This document shows positions 24,900-33,182 of a DNA stretch of 64,000 nt, in pieces. The DNA is from HK1 sp965202735 (GTDB lineage: Bacteria > Pseudomonadota > Gammaproteobacteria > HK1): NCBI GenBank assembly GCA_965202735.1, contig OZ241844.1, positions 2,480,001 through 2,544,000 of the forward strand. Reading direction: 5' to 3'. A program made the translations under genes and the position numbers. Position 1 is the stretch's first letter; every line of letters starts with the position of its first letter. A model generated the notes under the pieces. The model was not told the DNA's origin. It saw nothing but the letters and a program-made list of their open reading frames with translations, and did not search any database.

Positions 24900-27848
24900 A
24901 TGAGCCACCCGCCGATCCATGCGCCGGCCCATGCGTCGGACGATGCGCCGGTCCATGCGTTGGTCGATGCGTCGGGCCATTCGCCGGTCCATTCGCCGGG
25001 CGATGCGCCGGTCCATTCGCCGGTCCATGCGCCGGTCCATTCGCCGGGCGATGCGCCGGTCCATGCGCCGGTCGATCCCGACATGCCGTTGCGCATCGCG
25101 GGCCCCGACCGCCTGACGATGCTGCGGGCGCTGGAGCGTCGCATCCTCTGGCTCTCGACCTGGATGATTCACCACGCCAACCACCTCCGGGCGAACGTCG
25201 ACGGCCTGAAGGTCGGAGGCCACCAGGCGAGCTCGGCGTCGGTGGCGACCCTGATGACCGCGCTCTACATGGACGTGCTCCGTCCGTCGGACCGGGTTGC
25301 GGTCAAGCCGCACGCGAGCCCGGTGTTCCACGCCATCCAGTACCTGCTCGGCCGGCAGACGCGGGAGAAGATCGAGCGCTTCCGGGCGTTCGGCGGGGCG
25401 CAGTCCTATCCCTCGCGCACCAGGGACACCGACGACGTGGACATCTCCACCGGGTCGGTCGGGCTCGGGGTCGCGATGACCACGTTCGCGGCGCTGGTCC
25501 GGGACTACCTCGATGCGCACGAGTGGCTCCGGCCGGAAGGGCGGCGCGGGCGGATGGTGGCGGTGGTCGGGGATGCGGAGCTCGACGAGGGCAACGTCTA
25601 CGAGGCGCTCCTCGAAGGCTGGAAGCACGACGTGCGCGATCTGTGGTGGGTGGTCGACTACAACCGCCAGAGCCTCGATGCGGTGATCAGCGACCGGCTC
25701 TTCGGCCGGTTCAACCGCCTGTTCGCGAGCATGGGGTGGGACGTGGTCACCATCAAGTACGGGAGGAAGCTGCACGAAGCGTTCGCGCGGCCGGGCGGCG
25801 AGGCGCTCCGCCAGTGGATCGACGCCTGCCCGAACTCGCTCTACTCGGCGCTGGTGGTCAAGGGCGGGGCGGCGTGGCGCGAGCGCCTGCTCGACGACAT
25901 CGGCGCGCGCCGGGGGGTGCGGGCGCTGGTCTCGGAGTACGACGACGGCGAGCTCGGCGCGCTGATGACCAATCTCGGCGGACACGACATGGAGAGCGTG
26001 CTGGAGGCGTTCGAGGGCGCCGCCGGCGACCGTCCGACCTGCTTCCTCGCCTACACCATCAAGGGCTACGGGCTGCCCTTCGCCGGCCACAAGGACAACC
26101 ACTCGGGGCTGATGAGCCCGAACGAGATGGAGGCGATGCGCGCCTCGCACGGGGTGGCGCCGGGAGAGGAGTGGGAGCCGTTCGCGGGGCTGGACGTCCC
26201 GGAGCCGGACATCCGCCGGTTCCTCGCGGGCGTTCCGTTCAACCAGTGGGTGTCGCGCCGCCCGCGGGCGGCGGCGATTCCGGTGCCGGATGCGGAGACG
26301 ATCGCTCCGCGGCGCGTCCCGTCCACCTCGACCCAGGAGACGTTCGGCCGCGCGCTCGATGCCATCGCCCGTGCCGGCGGGCCGCTCGCGGACCGCATCG
26401 TCACCACCTCGCCGGACGTGACCGTGTCCACCAGCCTCGGCGGCTGGGTGAACCGGCGCCGCCTCTTCCACCGCAAGGCGCGGGAGGACATGTTCTCGAA
26501 GGAGCAGGTCGGCTCGTTCCAGCGCTGGGTGGTCTCGCCCAGGGGCCAGCACGTCGAGCTCGGGATCGCGGAGCACAACCTGTTCCTGACGCTCGCCGCC
26601 GCCGGCCTGTCCCACTCGCTGTTCGGCGAGCGCCTCATCCCCATCGGGACCGTCTACGACCCGTTCATCGAGCGCGGGCTCGACGCGTTCAGCTACGCGC
26701 TCTACCAGGACGCCCGCTTCATCCTCGCCGCGACCCCGTCCGGCATCACCCTGGCGCCGGAGGGCGGCGCGCACCAGTCGACCACCACGCCCCTGATCGG
26801 GGTGGGCAAGGACCACCTGTCATCGCTCGAGCCGGCCTTCGCGGACGAGCTGCTGGTCATCCTCCGGTGGGCGTTCCGGTACGTGCAGTCTCATGGCCAG
26901 CGCGGTGAGCGAGGCGGAGGCGACGGGAGCGGCCGGAGCGCAAATGGCGGGAGTGGGGGTGACGGGAGGGACGGGAACGCAAGGGGCGAGAGTGGGGGTG
27001 ACGGGAGGGATGGGAGCGCAAGTGGCGGGAGTGCGCCTTCCGCGGGCGGCCTGCTGTCCGACGGCGCTGGCGGATCGGTGTACCTCCGGCTCAGTACCCG
27101 GAAGGTCGATCAGCCGGAGCGGGAGATCGATTCCGCCCTGGAGCGCGACATCCTCGCCGGCGGCTACTGGATGCGGCCGCCGGCGGAGGGAGCGTCGCTC
27201 GCCATCGTCTGCACCGGTGCGGTCGCGCCGGAGGCGATGGAGGCGCACGCCGCGGCGGTCGAGTCGAACCCCGGCGCTGGCCTGCTCGCCGTGACCTCCG
27301 CGGACCGGCTCTGGCGCGGCTGGAGCGCAGCCCGGAGGGCGCAGCGGGTGCAGCGGGTGGGGAGGGAGGAACGGGCGCAGCAGGTGCGGCGGGCGGGAAG
27401 AGAGGAATGGGCGCAGCAGGTGCAGCGGACGGGGAGGAAGGAACGGGCGCGGCGGGTGCAGCGGACGGGCGGGGAGGAATGGGCGCGGCGGGTGCAGCGG
27501 ACGGGCGGGGAGGAATGGGCGCAGCGGGTGCGGCGGACGGGAAGAGAGGAACGGGTGCGGCGGGCGGGGAGCGCAGGGGGTGCCGGAGGGGCTGGGGGGG
27601 TCGGGGACGCTGGCGTCGTCAGCGTCGAGTCCCATGTCGAAGCGCTGCTTGCGCCGCTCGCGCGCGATGCCCGCATCGTGACCGTCATCGACGGGCATCC
27701 CGCCACGCTCGGCTGGCTCGGCTCGGTACGGGGACACCGGGTCGCGCCCCTCGGCGTCGACCGGTTCGGCCAGTCGGGGTCGCTGCCGGACCTCTACCGC
27801 GAGCACGGCATCGGGGTGGAGGCGATCCTCGAGGCGTGCGCTTCCTGA
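24900..27848 (+). CDS. Homodimeric E1-type 2-oxoacid dehydrogenase / transketolase-like enzyme
   Basis: The 982-residue thiamine-diphosphate enzyme resembles AceE-like homodimeric E1 proteins: substrate pocket HASPVFHAIQYLLG, cofactor motif GDAELDEGNVYEALLEG with WWVVDYNRQSLD, and a pyrimidine domain with GQHVELGIAEHNLFL. Its neighbours, an Lrp regulator and thrC, suggest a branched or threonine-derived 2-oxoacid such as 2-oxobutyrate; that is inference. Three in-frame minisatellites add about 160 residues, at the N-terminus (about 6-59), near 681-712 and near 814-891. The substrate-facing motifs lie outside them. Confidence 0.85.
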   Translation: MSHPPIHAPAHASDDAPVHALVDASGHSPVHSPGDAPVHSPVHAPVHSPGDAPVHAPVDPDMPLRIAGPDRLTMLRALERRILWLSTWMIHHANHLRANVDGLKVGGHQASSASVATLMTALYMDVLRPSDRVAVKPHASPVFHAIQYLLGRQTREKIERFRAFGGAQSYPSRTRDTDDVDISTGSVGLGVAMTTFAALVRDYLDAHEWLRPEGRRGRMVAVVGDAELDEGNVYEALLEGWKHDVRDLWWVVDYNRQSLDAVISDRLFGRFNRLFASMGWDVVTIKYGRKLHEAFARPGGEALRQWIDACPNSLYSALVVKGGAAWRERLLDDIGARRGVRALVSEYDDGELGALMTNLGGHDMESVLEAFEGAAGDRPTCFLAYTIKGYGLPFAGHKDNHSGLMSPNEMEAMRASHGVAPGEEWEPFAGLDVPEPDIRRFLAGVPFNQWVSRRPRAAAIPVPDAETIAPRRVPSTSTQETFGRALDAIARAGGPLADRIVTTSPDVTVSTSLGGWVNRRRLFHRKAREDMFSKEQVGSFQRWVVSPRGQHVELGIAEHNLFLTLAAAGLSHSLFGERLIPIGTVYDPFIERGLDAFSYALYQDARFILAATPSGITLAPEGGAHQSTTTPLIGVGKDHLSSLEPAFADELLVILRWAFRYVQSHGQRGERGGGDGSGRSANGGSGGDGRDGNARGESGGDGRDGSASGGSAPSAGGLLSDGAGGSVYLRLSTRKVDQPEREIDSALERDILAGGYWMRPPAEGASLAIVCTGAVAPEAMEAHAAAVESNPGAGLLAVTSADRLWRGWSAARRAQRVQRVGREERAQQVRRAGREEWAQQVQRTGRKERARRVQRTGGEEWARRVQRTGGEEWAQRVRRTGREERVRRAGSAGGAGGAGGVGDAGVVSVESHVEALLAPLARDARIVTVIDGHPATLGWLGSVRGHRVAPLGVDRFGQSGSLPDLYREHGIGVEAILEACAS
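24914..25077 (+). repeat. 12-bp minisatellite at the E1 N-terminus
   Basis: About fourteen units related to GCGCCGGTCCAT encode runs of APVH, SPVH and APGD-like tetrapeptides right after the start codon. The homologous protein starts after them, near MPLRIAGPDR. Confidence 0.85.
26940..27036 (+). repeat. 39-bp minisatellite in the E1 gene
   Basis: Units begin at 26940, 26979 and 27018 (GCAAATGGCGGGAGTGGGGG and close variants), 39 bp apart, giving 13-residue Gly/Asp/Arg-rich repeats. Confidence 0.8.
27339..27572 (+). repeat. 36-bp minisatellite in the E1 gene
   Basis: About six units of 36 bp encode the 12-residue repeat AQQVRRAGREEW and variants, strongly basic and probably helical, inserted before the last domain (VESHVEALLAPLARD). 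Confidence 0.85.
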
Positions 27849-27850
27849 CG

Positions 27851-28345
27851 CCCCGGTTGCCGAGCGCGGCCGGCCGGGCCGTCAAACAGCTTCGCGAGCT
27901 TCCGCCACACGCCACCGGCCGGGCTGACGAATCGACGCATTCATCCGTCCGGCTCGACGACTGCGATGAAAACATCGGTCTCGGCGGATGGCTCGATCTG
28001 TCCGAAAATCACGTTTGCATCGGCGACGAGGAAGGGGTCCGGTTCCAGGCGACGCTGTTCGGCAGCCGGGCGGTCGCCGGCGCTCTGGACCCGGCGATGC
28101 TCGATGCCGTCGACGAGGACGGGGTGCATCTGCGCGAGGCGATGCGGGCGTTCGGCCTCGACCCGGATGCGGTGGACGATGCGCGCTACCGCCGGGACGA
28201 GGCCGCCGCCTACGTCGAGGTGCACATCCCCGGTCATCATCGTCCCTTCTTGGGCCGGACACGCGGTCCGATGGGCTTTGCAGGCTTCGGGGCCGCGGCC
28301 GGCGCCAATGTATCGTCACCTTCAGCTACCCCGTCGGTCAACTGA
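27851..28345 (+). pseudogene. Unidentified coding remnant downstream of E1
   Basis: After the E1 stop the plus strand keeps coding-like composition, with third positions mostly G or C, in a frame reading DLSENHVCIGDEEGVRF, then AVDEDGVHLREAM and DEAAAYVEVHIP. No convincing start codon is present, and from 28237 the sequence is shared with a gene on the other strand. It may be the end of a truncated gene. I do not recognise the family. Confidence 0.3.
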
Positions 28346-28542
28346 CCGGCAAAATCTTTCAGAAACTCTTGTTGAGAAGGGGTGGGCTCGGGTGCTTCTC
28401 CCTTCGCTGCCTTCACCAGTTTGTTGAACTGCGGCGCCCGGTCCAGAAGGTCCTGCGTCTGCGTGTCCGACGACCACTCGCTGCCGCTGCCACGATACGC
28501 TGTATCCGAGCCTCGGGACAGCCTTCTCCTTTCACTCGCCAT
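28237..28542 (-). CDS. Small basic protein, last gene of the Ntn-hydrolase operon
   Basis: The 101-residue product starts MASERRRLSRGSDTAYRGSG and ends in the basic proline-rich KPIGPRVRPKKGR. The ATG at 28542 overlaps the end of the Ntn-hydrolase gene by 11 bases, which supports translation. A central helix (DLLDRAPQFNKLVKAA) is the only ordered-looking part. Family unknown; it could be an adaptor or substrate of the protease-like neighbour. Confidence 0.55.
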   Translation of the reverse strand: MASERRRLSRGSDTAYRGSGSEWSSDTQTQDLLDRAPQFNKLVKAAKGEAPEPTPSQQEFLKDFAGQLTDGVAEGDDTLAPAAAPKPAKPIGPRVRPKKGR

Positions 28543-29857
28543 TCTGCGCCTCCTCCTTCTCATCGTCGACGGCGTCATCCGCCGCTGGTGCGTCGTCGCA
28601 GTATCTGCGAAAAAAGTGCTCGTTGAGATCCCGGCGGAAATAGTGCTTGCGATCGATCCAGATAAACCCGTCGCCTTTCGAGATCACGGCGACATCCACC
28701 GGCCCGCCGACTGTCTGCCGCTCCAGCGACATCTGCTGTTCGAAGGAACTCAGACCCACCAGCGTGGATGCCACCTGGGCCAGCTCCCCGATCGTCAACG
28801 TTCCGACAGCGCGTACGATCTTGTTATACCGATCATTCGCTCCCTGCACTACCTTTTCCGAAAATTCCGCTGCCTTTTCCCGGCTCGCTTCACGAATCGT
28901 ATCGGCCGCCGTCACCTTTTCCGCTCGCGAGAGGTCGGCTACGGCGTCCAGGGCCAACGGGGGCATCTCCCTGATGAATGTCGCTGCATCCTCGACGTGA
29001 GAGAGCACCTTCGGCGAAATACCATCGAGAAAGGCGTTCACCATGTCCGTGTAAGCGAAGGCCATGACATCGGATGGTCTTTCGTCCGTCACCGGAACCA
29101 ACGAAGGAGGGCGGACCTTCAGTCGACCGCCATAGACGCCACCGATTTCGACCTTCATGACTACCGGGAAGTGCTCCGCCTCCCCGAACCCCGCAATGAC
29201 AAGGCCGGACAATACGTCCGGCGGGAAGTGGTCTTTGCCAATCAGGTGCCTTGCGATTTGGTACAGGTTGACGACGACGTCGCTACTTCCCGGGGGCCAA
29301 TTCGCGGCTGCTTGGCCGACGACCTTGCTGACCTCTCCCGAGAGCCGCCCAACGGCATCTTCGGCGCTCACATCGAGATACTTCGCGTCCTTCTGCTGCT
29401 GCCAGAAATCCAACCGCTCCGTAATCACTTTCTCGACCGCGTTGGTTGCATCTTCTCCGTACAACCCCTCTGCGACAATTTCCTCTCTCACCTGCTCGCC
29501 TATCCGCCGAAACTCTGCCTCCAGCGCATTCAGGAAATATCTGGTCTGCACAGCATCGGGAAACAGCGTGTTGTTGCCGTCGAGGAAGCTGATCAACTCG
29601 TCGCCGTATTCGCGAAGCGTGTCGGATCCCCGCCTCCCCAGATGACGCCGGAAAAGCTTGATGATTGTCTCCAGCGGAACACCCAGAAGCTGGGCGTTGT
29701 TGTAGACCATGACCCCGACCGGATGGTATTTCGAGAGCATGAACAGCTTCAGGGCCGAGTCGCGGACCTTGCTGCTGTCGCCCATATCGAGGGTGACGGC
29801 ACTGTCGGCTGCGAGTGCCACCCCCATGCGGTTCATCACCACCACTTCCGATGTCAT
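28532..29857 (-). CDS. Proteasome-like Ntn hydrolase
   Basis: The 441-residue protein starts MTSEVVVMNRMGVALAADSA. If the initiator Met is removed, Thr is residue 1 and Asp falls at residue 17 (ALAADSAVTL), followed by Lys about 19 residues later (SALKLFML). This mirrors the Thr1, Asp17, Lys33 set of HslV and proteasome beta subunits. The rest (HPVGVMVYNNAQLLGVPLET) also resembles that fold, with a long C-terminal extension rich in helices. It shares a four-gene operon with a sigma factor and lies opposite a ubiquitin-like conjugation operon, so protein cleavage linked to tagging is an attractive guess. Confidence 0.75.
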   Translation of the reverse strand: MTSEVVVMNRMGVALAADSAVTLDMGDSSKVRDSALKLFMLSKYHPVGVMVYNNAQLLGVPLETIIKLFRRHLGRRGSDTLREYGDELISFLDGNNTLFPDAVQTRYFLNALEAEFRRIGEQVREEIVAEGLYGEDATNAVEKVITERLDFWQQQKDAKYLDVSAEDAVGRLSGEVSKVVGQAAANWPPGSSDVVVNLYQIARHLIGKDHFPPDVLSGLVIAGFGEAEHFPVVMKVEIGGVYGGRLKVRPPSLVPVTDERPSDVMAFAYTDMVNAFLDGISPKVLSHVEDAATFIREMPPLALDAVADLSRAEKVTAADTIREASREKAAEFSEKVVQGANDRYNKIVRAVGTLTIGELAQVASTLVGLSSFEQQMSLERQTVGGPVDVAVISKGDGFIWIDRKHYFRRDLNEHFFRRYCDDAPAADDAVDDEKEEAQNGE

Positions 29858-29911
29858 TGAATATCCCTTACCCCGGTCGTCGCAATCCAGGGAGATGGTC
29901 CAGTACGAGCT

Positions 29912-30382
29912 TCACTCCGCCTCCTGACCATTCTTGTGCTTGCCACCGTCCGATCCGTCCCGCTCGCGCTGCGGCGCCTTGCGCGCGGCCTTCCCAGGCC
30001 CTTCCGATGGTTCTCCCGAGAACGCCATTCTGACCTCGGATACCGCACCGCCCGTGCCTTCGCCCTGCATCGCCCCGGCCCAACGGCCTGGCCACTGCAT
30101 CGCCCCGGCCCAACGGCCTGGCCACCGCATCGCCCGCGCCGCCTTGGCCCTCGCTCCCGGGGCGCCATCGCCGGCACCGCGCACCGGCAACGGTCGCCTC
30201 CCAAGGTCACCCGTTCGCGCATGGATCATCGACTCCATGCGGGCTCGCATCGCTCCGATGTCTTCGGTGCCAACGCTTTCATCCGCCAGTTGCCGTTCGC
30301 TCTGGTCCAGACGAAGGACCTCATCTTCGAGCGCCGTAAGCAGCGCGTCGAGTCGCTCCCTCGGGGTCCTGCCGTCGTTCAT
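29912..30382 (-). CDS. Uncharacterised linker-rich protein between sigma factor and Ntn hydrolase
   Basis: The 156-residue product has an N-terminal helix (RERLDALLTALEDEVLRLDQ) and a low-complexity C-terminal half with Ala, Gly, Arg and Lys. A 30-bp duplication (30069-30128) gives two copies of QWPGRWAGAM-like sequence. The ATG at 30382 lies just past the sigma stop. Its place after a sigma gene would suit an anti-sigma or anchoring role, but no recognised domain supports this. Confidence 0.5.
   Translation of the reverse strand: MNDGRTPRERLDALLTALEDEVLRLDQSERQLADESVGTEDIGAMRARMESMIHARTGDLGRRPLPVRGAGDGAPGARAKAARAMRWPGRWAGAMQWPGRWAGAMQGEGTGGAVSEVRMAFSGEPSEGPGKAARKAPQRERDGSDGGKHKNGQEAE
30069..30130. 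repeat. 30-bp tandem duplication
   Basis: ATCGCCCCGGCCCAACGGCC and the following ten bases occur at 30069 and again at 30099, followed by a partial match. It lies in the C-terminal half of the gene above and preserves the frame. Confidence 0.85.
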
Positions 30383-30383
30383 G

Positions 30384-30956
30384 TCAACGCTTCCTGTCTG
30401 GAAACTCTCGGGCCAGGCGACGCCGAATCCGCCGCTGCGTGCTCGCATACCGCTTTTCGTTCATACCGACCTCCTCCCGGATTTCCCGTGGCGTCTTTCC
30501 GGCGGCCATACCGGTCATCACCTTCAGTGCGTCCTCGTCGCCCTTGAACGCCTCTTCGATACGGATCAGCGTCTCGGCCGCCGAGGTCCGACGCTCCGGC
30601 GAGGCCACCGGGTCCGTGGCGTTGTCCAACGCCCCTTCGCCCGTCTCCTCATGCACGCCGAGCTCCGCCTCGGCCATGACCACCGATTCCTCCAGTCGAC
30701 GCCAGTGGTCGCTCGCGATGCTCCGCATCGTCTCGCGTAGAAACACGACCAGGGACACATCCAGCGGCCACCGCCGGGAACCGTCGAGCAGTCTGGCGAT
30801 CGCTTCGTGCAGCAGATCGCGCCAATCCACCGCGTGCAGTCCGATGGCGCGGAGCCGCGCCAGTTGCTCCAGCCGCCGCAGCTCTCCATCGGAGAGTCGC
30901 CGCAAAGCCGCCGCGCTCTCCTCCAGGGTTGCCACGTCTCGAAGCGCCAGGGTCAT
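30384..30956 (-). CDS. Sigma-70-like (ECF-type) RNA polymerase sigma factor
   Basis: The 190-residue protein has a region 2-like segment (DWRDLLHEAIARLLDGSRRW, FLRETMRSIASDHWRRLEES) and a C-terminal region 4-like helix-turn-helix (GKTPREIREEVGMNEKRYAS followed by RRIRRRLAREF). It is the first gene of the minus-strand arm and faces the Ubl-E2 gene across 170 bases. It may switch on one or both arms. Confidence 0.7.
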   Translation of the reverse strand: MTLALRDVATLEESAAALRRLSDGELRRLEQLARLRAIGLHAVDWRDLLHEAIARLLDGSRRWPLDVSLVVFLRETMRSIASDHWRRLEESVVMAEAELGVHEETGEGALDNATDPVASPERRTSAAETLIRIEEAFKGDEDALKVMTGMAAGKTPREIREEVGMNEKRYASTQRRIRRRLAREFPDRKR

Positions 30957-31126
30957 TTCACCCCCTTGCCAGTTGTCATCACCGATACATGCTCACGACT
31001 ACCCGGTCTTCGGACATCACCCAGGAAATATTCTCGTGCAGCTCCCCGCGTGTCCGAGAAACCCATATTCGCCAGCATAAGGGGGCACGATTCAATATTG
31101 CCAACTGAAGGGAGGAGCCATCCGAG
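30957..31126. promoter_or_regulatory. Divergent promoter region of the ubiquitin-like island
   Basis: 170 bases separate the sigma factor and Ubl-E2 starts. The sequence is less GC-rich (ATATTCTCGTG, TTCAATATTGCC) and ends with GGGAGGAG nine bases before the ATG at 31127. It should hold the promoters of both operons; I cannot assign the boxes. Confidence 0.5.
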
Positions 31127-31780
31127 ATGACCCACGCCAGCCAAGAGTACAAGGTCCGGATCGACAAGGACGTCTTCGATTCGCCCGTATCCCGGATGAC
31201 GGGTCGCGAGCTCCTCGATCTCGCCGGCAAGAAGCCGGTCGAGGGCTATGCCATCTACCTCAAGGTGAAGGGCGGGCAGCCCCGGCGTATCGAGCTGGAC
31301 CAGAAGATCGAACTGGGGAAACCCGAGGTCGGCGTCCGGAGATTCGTCACCCTCCCCCTCGACCAGACAGAGGGTTTCGACGAGCGCCGCGATTTCGCTC
31401 TCCCGCAAGAAGATCTGGAGTGGCTCGACAACACCCGAGGCAGGTTCGAGCTGGTCTCCGAAGGCGGAGTCCTGCGCGTGGTTCTGTACGATTTCCGAAT
31501 ACCGGCCGGCTACCGCCAGTGTCAGGTTGACGTCAACGTCCGCATCGAACCCGGCTACCCGGACACGCAGATCGACATGGTCTACGTCCACCCGGCGCTT
31601 GAGCGTGCCGACGGGCGACCGATTCCGGCCACATGCACGGAGGCGTTCGACGGCAAGGAGTGGCAGCGCTGGAGCCGGCACCGCACGCCCGCGAACCCCT
31701 GGCGTCCCGGCGTCGACAACCTCGCCACCCATTTCGGCCTGGTCGAGCACTGGTTCCTGCGCGAGCTGAAACACGGGTGA
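31127..31780 (+). CDS. Multiubiquitin-type Ubl fused to an E2-like (Prok-E2_E) domain
   Basis: The 217-residue protein has an N-terminal ubiquitin-like beta-grasp domain of the multiubiquitin type (residues 7-75: YKVRIDKDVFDSP, MTGRELLDLAG, LDQKIELGKPEVGV). The C-terminal region is an E2-like fold of the Prok-E2_E type (RIEPGYPDTQIDMVYVHP, then WQRWSRHRTPANPWRPGVD). Cys170 (IPATCTEAF) is a candidate thioester residue. No C-terminal Gly-Gly is exposed, since the Ubl is N-terminal. It heads an operon with JAB-E1 and DUF6527-type genes. Confidence 0.85.
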   Translation: MTHASQEYKVRIDKDVFDSPVSRMTGRELLDLAGKKPVEGYAIYLKVKGGQPRRIELDQKIELGKPEVGVRRFVTLPLDQTEGFDERRDFALPQEDLEWLDNTRGRFELVSEGGVLRVVLYDFRIPAGYRQCQVDVNVRIEPGYPDTQIDMVYVHPALERADGRPIPATCTEAFDGKEWQRWSRHRTPANPWRPGVDNLATHFGLVEHWFLRELKHG

Positions 31781-31784
31781 GATC

Positions 31785-33182
31785 GTGCGAACCGCTACGC
31801 TCTCGCTGACCCGGCGCCAGCACGCCGAATTGGCGGCGCATCTCTTTCCCGCCGACGGCTGCGAGGCCGTCGCCATCGCCCTGTGCGGCCATCGTCGCGG
31901 GACTGGTCTGCACCGCCTGCTCGTCCACCGTGTGGCTCCGGTTCCGTACGGTGTCTGCTCGGAGAGAAAGCCCGACCGCGTCACCTGGCGAACCGACATG
32001 CTCCCGCCGCTCCTGGAGGAAGCACGTCGGCGCGGGCTGGCGGTCCTGAAAATCCACGGTCACGGATATCCGTCTCCCTTCTCCGCCACCGACGACCGCG
32101 CCGACCGCGCACTCTTCCCGTCCGTTCACGCCTGGACGGAGGATGGCCCGCACGCCAGTGCCGTCATGTTCCGCGACGGGCGCATGATCGGCAGGCTGGT
32201 CGACGAGAGCGGCCGGTTCCACCCACTGGCGTCGGTCAATGTCGTCGGCGACGATCTCGCGTTCTGGCCGGCCGCGCCCGCCGCCTCGACTGTTCCCGAA
32301 TTCGGACGCCGTGTGGCGCAGACCTTCGGCTCCAGAACCTTCGACCGTCTCCGCGGGCTGCGCGTCGGCGTCGTCGGCTGTTCGGGTACCGGCAGCCCCC
32401 TCATCGAACAGCTCGCCCGGAACTGCGTCGGCACGCTGGTTCTGGTGGACCCGGACCGCGTCGAGGACAAGAACCTCAACCGGATCCTGAACGCCACGAT
32501 GGATGACGCTCGAAGAAATCGCCTCAAAGTCGACGTGGCGGCCCGCGCCATCGCCGCAATGGGTCTCGGGACGGTCGTGGAAGCCCACCCGCGAAGCCTG
32601 TTCGATCCGGACACCGTCAGGGCGGTCGCCGCCTGCGATGTGGTGTTCGGCTGCATGGACTCGATCGACGGCCGGCATCTTCTCAACAAGCTGGCCACCT
32701 TTTACCTCATTCCCTATTTCGACCTCGGCGTGAAGCTCGAGGCTGACGGAAAGGGGGGTGTCGACCAGGTCTGCGGTACCGTTCACTACCTGCAGCCAGG
32801 CGGTTCAAGCCTTCTCAGCCGGCATGTCTACACGATGGAGCAGGTGCGCGCGGCCGGGCTCCTGCGCACCGACCCGCCGGCCTACCGCACACAGCTCGAA
32901 GACGGCTACATCCGCGGTGTGCAGGAAGACCGGCCCGCAGTGGTTCAGTTGAATTCCCTCGTGGCGAGCCTCGCAGTCAACGAATTCCTCGCGCGGCTGC
33001 ATCCCTACCGCCTCGACTCCAACGCGGACTATGCCGTTCATCGCCTGAGCGTGAGCCACGGGATCTACGAGCACGAGCGGGACGGCGAACCTTGTCCCAT
33101 GCTCGCCCGACACGTCGGCCGGGGAGACGTCGAACCATTGCTTGACTGGCCCGAGCTCAGCCTCCGGCGGGACGCGGCATGA
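31785..33182 (+). CDS. JAB deubiquitinase-like domain fused to an E1/ThiF activating enzyme
   Basis: The 465-residue fusion begins with a JAMM protease-like domain: Glu27, then His91 and His93 in KIHGHGYPSPFS, Ser100 and Asp103. This is the metal-binding set of JAB proteins. From about residue 185 it is a ThiF/E1 adenylation domain (LRVGVVGCSGTGSPLIEQLA, LVDPDRVEDKNLNRI, DVVFGCMDSIDGR). Such a protein could activate a ubiquitin-like tag and also remove it. It begins with GTG four bases after the Ubl-E2 stop and overlaps the next gene by ATGA. Confidence 0.87.
   Translation: MRTATLSLTRRQHAELAAHLFPADGCEAVAIALCGHRRGTGLHRLLVHRVAPVPYGVCSERKPDRVTWRTDMLPPLLEEARRRGLAVLKIHGHGYPSPFSATDDRADRALFPSVHAWTEDGPHASAVMFRDGRMIGRLVDESGRFHPLASVNVVGDDLAFWPAAPAASTVPEFGRRVAQTFGSRTFDRLRGLRVGVVGCSGTGSPLIEQLARNCVGTLVLVDPDRVEDKNLNRILNATMDDARRNRLKVDVAARAIAAMGLGTVVEAHPRSLFDPDTVRAVAACDVVFGCMDSIDGRHLLNKLATFYLIPYFDLGVKLEADGKGGVDQVCGTVHYLQPGGSSLLSRHVYTMEQVRAAGLLRTDPPAYRTQLEDGYIRGVQEDRPAVVQLNSLVASLAVNEFLARLHPYRLDSNADYAVHRLSVSHGIYEHERDGEPCPMLARHVGRGDVEPLLDWPELSLRRDAA

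Noticed and set aside
27941..28240. Minus-strand 99-codon frame after the E1 gene
   Set aside because: The plus-strand frame over the same bases has more protein-like composition and third-position GC; I list that one, with low confidence.
30953..31999. 348-codon minus-strand frame over the Ubl-E2 gene
   Set aside because: Ubl-E2 and JAB-E1 have clear domain motifs on the plus strand; the antisense frame has none.
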